Shown here piece after piece: positions 62,037 to 64,000 of a DNA stretch of 64,000 nt. The stretch spans positions 62,001 through 126,000 of the forward strand of contig NZ_VCDI01000004.1 of the NCBI RefSeq assembly GCF_005844085.1. Direction: 5' to 3'. The DNA is from Lichenicoccus roseus. GTDB taxonomy: Bacteria; Pseudomonadota; Alphaproteobacteria; Acetobacterales; Acetobacteraceae. A program made the position numbers and the translations under genes. Within the stretch, counting starts at the first letter, position 1. Each line of letters starts with the position of its first letter. Under the pieces are notes generated by a model that was not told the origin of the DNA, ran no database searches, and saw only the letters and a list, made by a program, of their open reading frames with translations.

Positions 62037-64000
62037 GCGTCCCTCCCGGCCCCTTTCGTTGCCTGGTTCGCTCGGCGCGGCTGGATGCCGCGGGCGCACC
62101 AGATCGCGGTGCTGGACGCAGCGTCCCGGAACCAGGACGTGCTGCTGATCGCGCCCACCGGCGGCGGCAAGACCCTCGCCGGCTTCCTGCCGAGCCTGGT
62201 CGAGCTGGGGCGGCAACCGGCAGACGGGTTGCACACCCTCTATGTCAGCCCGCTCAAGGCGCTGGCCACCGATATCGCCCGCAACCTCACCGCACCGGTC
62301 GAGGAGATGGGCCTCGCCATCGCCATCGAGACGCGCACCGGCGACACCCCCGCCGACCGGCGCGCCCGGCAGCGTGAACGTCCGCCGCAGATCCTGCTCA
62401 CCACGCCGGAGAGTCTGGCGCTGCTGCTGTCCCGGCGCGACGCCGGCAGCTTCTTTGCCGGCCTGCGCCGCATCGTGATCGACGAGGCGCACGCGCTCGC
62501 CGGCACCAAGCGCGGCGACCAGCTCGCCCTGTGCCTGGCCCGGCTGTCGCAGCTGGCACCGGCGGCGCGGCGCATCGGATTGTCCGCCACCGTCGCCGAT
62601 CCGGACCTGCTGCGCCGCTATGTCGGCCTCGACACCCCTGCCCGGCTGATCGAGGCAGAGCCGGGCGCAGCACCGCGCATCGGGCTGATGCTGCCGCAGG
62701 AGCGGGTGCCGTGGTCTGGGCGCATGGGCCTCGCCGGCGCATCCGCCATCCTCGATCGCATCGGCCAGGCCGGCATGACGATCGTGTTCGTCAACACCCG
62801 GGCGCAGGCCGAGCTGCTGTTCCAGGCGATCTGGCGCATCAACGAGGCGACGCTGCCGATCGCACTGCATCACGGCTCGCTCGACATCAACCAGCGCCGC
62901 CGCGTCGAGGCGGCGATGGCGCGCGGCGGTGGCACGAAGGACGGGCTGCGCGCGGTGATCGCCACCTCGTCGCTCGATCTCGGCATCGACTGGGGCGGCA
63001 TCGACCAGGTGATCCAGGTCGGCGCGCCGAAAGGGGTGTCGCGCCTGCTGCAGCGGGTCGGCCGCGCCAACCACCGCATGGACGAAAGCTCGGCAGCGCT
63101 GCTGGTGCCGGCCAACCGCTTCGAGGTGCTGGAATGCGAGGCGGCGATCCAGGGGGTCGCCGCCGGCGAGCTGGACGGCGATCCGCCGGTGCCGGGTGGC
63201 CTCGACGTGCTGGCGCAGCACCTGCTGCTGATGGCCGCCTCCGGACCGTTCGGCGTCGAGGCGATGTATGACGAGGTGCGGCTGGCGCAGCCCTATGCCG
63301 AGCTGAGCCGGCGCGACTACGACGACGTGCTCGGCTTCGTCGAGGATGGCGGCTACGCGCTGGCCGCCTACGACCGCTACCGCAAGCTGTTCCGCGACGC
63401 CGAGGGGCTGGTCCACATCCGTGGCGAACGGGTGGCGCGGCAGGCACGGATGAATGCCGGCACCATCGTCGAGGCGCCGGTGCTGAAGGTGCGCCTCGGC
63501 GGTCCGCGTGGCCTGGTGCTGGGCGAGATCGAGGAGAGCTTCGCCAACCATCTGCGCGAGGGCGACGCCTTCATGTTCGCCGGCCGCAAGCTGCGCTTCC
63601 TGCGCCTGCGCGAGGTCAACGTGGAGGTGTCCGACGGCGCCAGCGGCGATCCGCTGGTGCCCACCTGGGCCGGCTCCAAGAACCCGCTGACCTCGGGGCT
63701 CGCGGCCCGGGTGCGGCGCATGCTGCACGATCCCGAGGCGCGGCTGCTCTATCCCGAGCCGGTGCAGGAGTGGCTGCGGCTGCAGCTCGAGCATTCGGTG
63801 CTGCCGGGGCCGGACGATCTGCTGGTGGAGATCTTCCCGCGCCACGGCCGGATGTTCCTGATCGCCTACTGCTTCGAGGGCCGGCTGGCGCACCAGACGC
63901 TGGGCATGCTGCTGACCCGCCGGCTGGCACGCGCCGGTGCGCAGCCGCTCGGCTTCGTCGCCAGCGACTATGCGATCGCCATCTGGTGCGCCGAGGCGCC
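62031..64000 (+). CDS. Ligase-associated DNA damage-response DEXH box helicase (partial)
   Basis: The first 656 residues of a large superfamily 2 (Lhr-like) helicase, cut by the right window edge. Motif I is APTGGGKTLAGF, Ia YVSPLKALA, II DEAH in IVIDEAHAL, III GLSATV, IV TIVFVNTRAQAELL and VI LLQRVGRANHR. The winged-helix and Lhr C-terminal domains follow (GGYALAAYDRYRKLFRD). The type usually sits with an ATP-dependent ligase, a beta-CASP exonuclease and a phosphoesterase; here the ligase and exonuclease are at 34.4-37.1 kb on the opposite strand. A LexA-like box spans its ATG, suggesting SOS control. Confidence 0.93.
   Translation, partial: MNASLPAPFVAWFARRGWMPRAHQIAVLDAASRNQDVLLIAPTGGGKTLAGFLPSLVELGRQPADGLHTLYVSPLKALATDIARNLTAPVEEMGLAIAIETRTGDTPADRRARQRERPPQILLTTPESLALLLSRRDAGSFFAGLRRIVIDEAHALAGTKRGDQLALCLARLSQLAPAARRIGLSATVADPDLLRRYVGLDTPARLIEAEPGAAPRIGLMLPQERVPWSGRMGLAGASAILDRIGQAGMTIVFVNTRAQAELLFQAIWRINEATLPIALHHGSLDINQRRRVEAAMARGGGTKDGLRAVIATSSLDLGIDWGGIDQVIQVGAPKGVSRLLQRVGRANHRMDESSAALLVPANRFEVLECEAAIQGVAAGELDGDPPVPGGLDVLAQHLLLMAASGPFGVEAMYDEVRLAQPYAELSRRDYDDVLGFVEDGGYALAAYDRYRKLFRDAEGLVHIRGERVARQARMNAGTIVEAPVLKVRLGGPRGLVLGEIEESFANHLREGDAFMFAGRKLRFLRLREVNVEVSDGASGDPLVPTWAGSKNPLTSGLAARVRRMLHDPEARLLYPEPVQEWLRLQLEHSVLPGPDDLLVEIFPRHGRMFLIAYCFEGRLAHQTLGMLLTRRLARAGAQPLGFVASDYAIAIWCAEA

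Overview
The window is high-GC DNA with tightly packed genes, many overlapping by 1-4 bases. Several gene orders (plsC-miaB-phoH-ybeY-corC, egtB-egtD, truB-rpsO-pnp, tamA-tamB) and proteins (ferritin-VIT MbfA, HIG1 twin-membrane protein, ligase-associated exonuclease/ligase/helicase) point to an alphaproteobacterium. The alpha-amino-acid ester hydrolase-like enzyme and overall character suggest Acetobacteraceae (Rhodospirillales); this family-level call is inference. No rRNA, tRNA, CRISPR array, insertion sequence or prophage gene was seen, so this looks like chromosomal backbone with small accessory patches.

Layout. 0-2.2 kb: end of a hisC-like aminotransferase, a small coiled-coil protein and argS. 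2.4-6.0 kb: an accessory patch with DoxX, a quinone oxidoreductase, a LysR regulator and two divergent SnoaL/DUF4440-type proteins around an 11-bp perfect inverted repeat. 6.0-14.3 kb: nitrate assimilation, with a PP2C phosphatase-Ser/Thr kinase fusion divergent from narK, nitrate reductase, an unrecognised 116-residue protein, nirB and nirD. Together these import nitrate and reduce it to ammonium. 14.3-26.3 kb: mixed metabolism (secreted CocE-type hydrolase, NUDIX enzyme, thiM, HIG1 protein, MscS channel, 2OG-Fe dioxygenase, lipoprotein, alpha/beta hydrolase, class II aldolase, LysR, nitronate monooxygenase).

26.4-30.0 kb: truB-rpsO-pnp on the minus strand. 30.2-31.8 kb: dhaK-dhaL. 31.9-34.4 kb: egtB-egtD for ergothioneine, with a coupled ynfA that appears to use a CTG start. 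34.4-37.1 kb: DNA exonuclease and ATP-dependent ligase of the ligase-associated damage-response set; their partner helicase lies 25 kb away at the right edge, with an exact alphaproteobacterial LexA-type box across its start codon. 37.2-45.1 kb: sterol-desaturase family enzyme, response regulator with TPR/glycosyltransferase-like protein, mbfA, and an M1 peptidase-AIM24-CreA operon. 45.1-48.0 kb: LysR/GST divergent pair with perfect palindromes between them, a decayed Gfo/Idh/MocA oxidoreductase, and an SDR lacking the catalytic YxxxK motif.

48.0-54.2 kb: tamA-tamB outer-membrane assembly genes. 54.3-59.5 kb: plsC, miaB, phoH, ybeY and corC; the usual next gene lnt is absent. 59.7-61.7 kb: in its place, a stand-alone NRPS-type methyltransferase-like protein and an unknown 160-residue protein. 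62.0-64.0 kb: the DEXH helicase, cut by the window end.

Motifs and reading frames were read directly from the sequence. Family names rest on recognised motifs without any database search.
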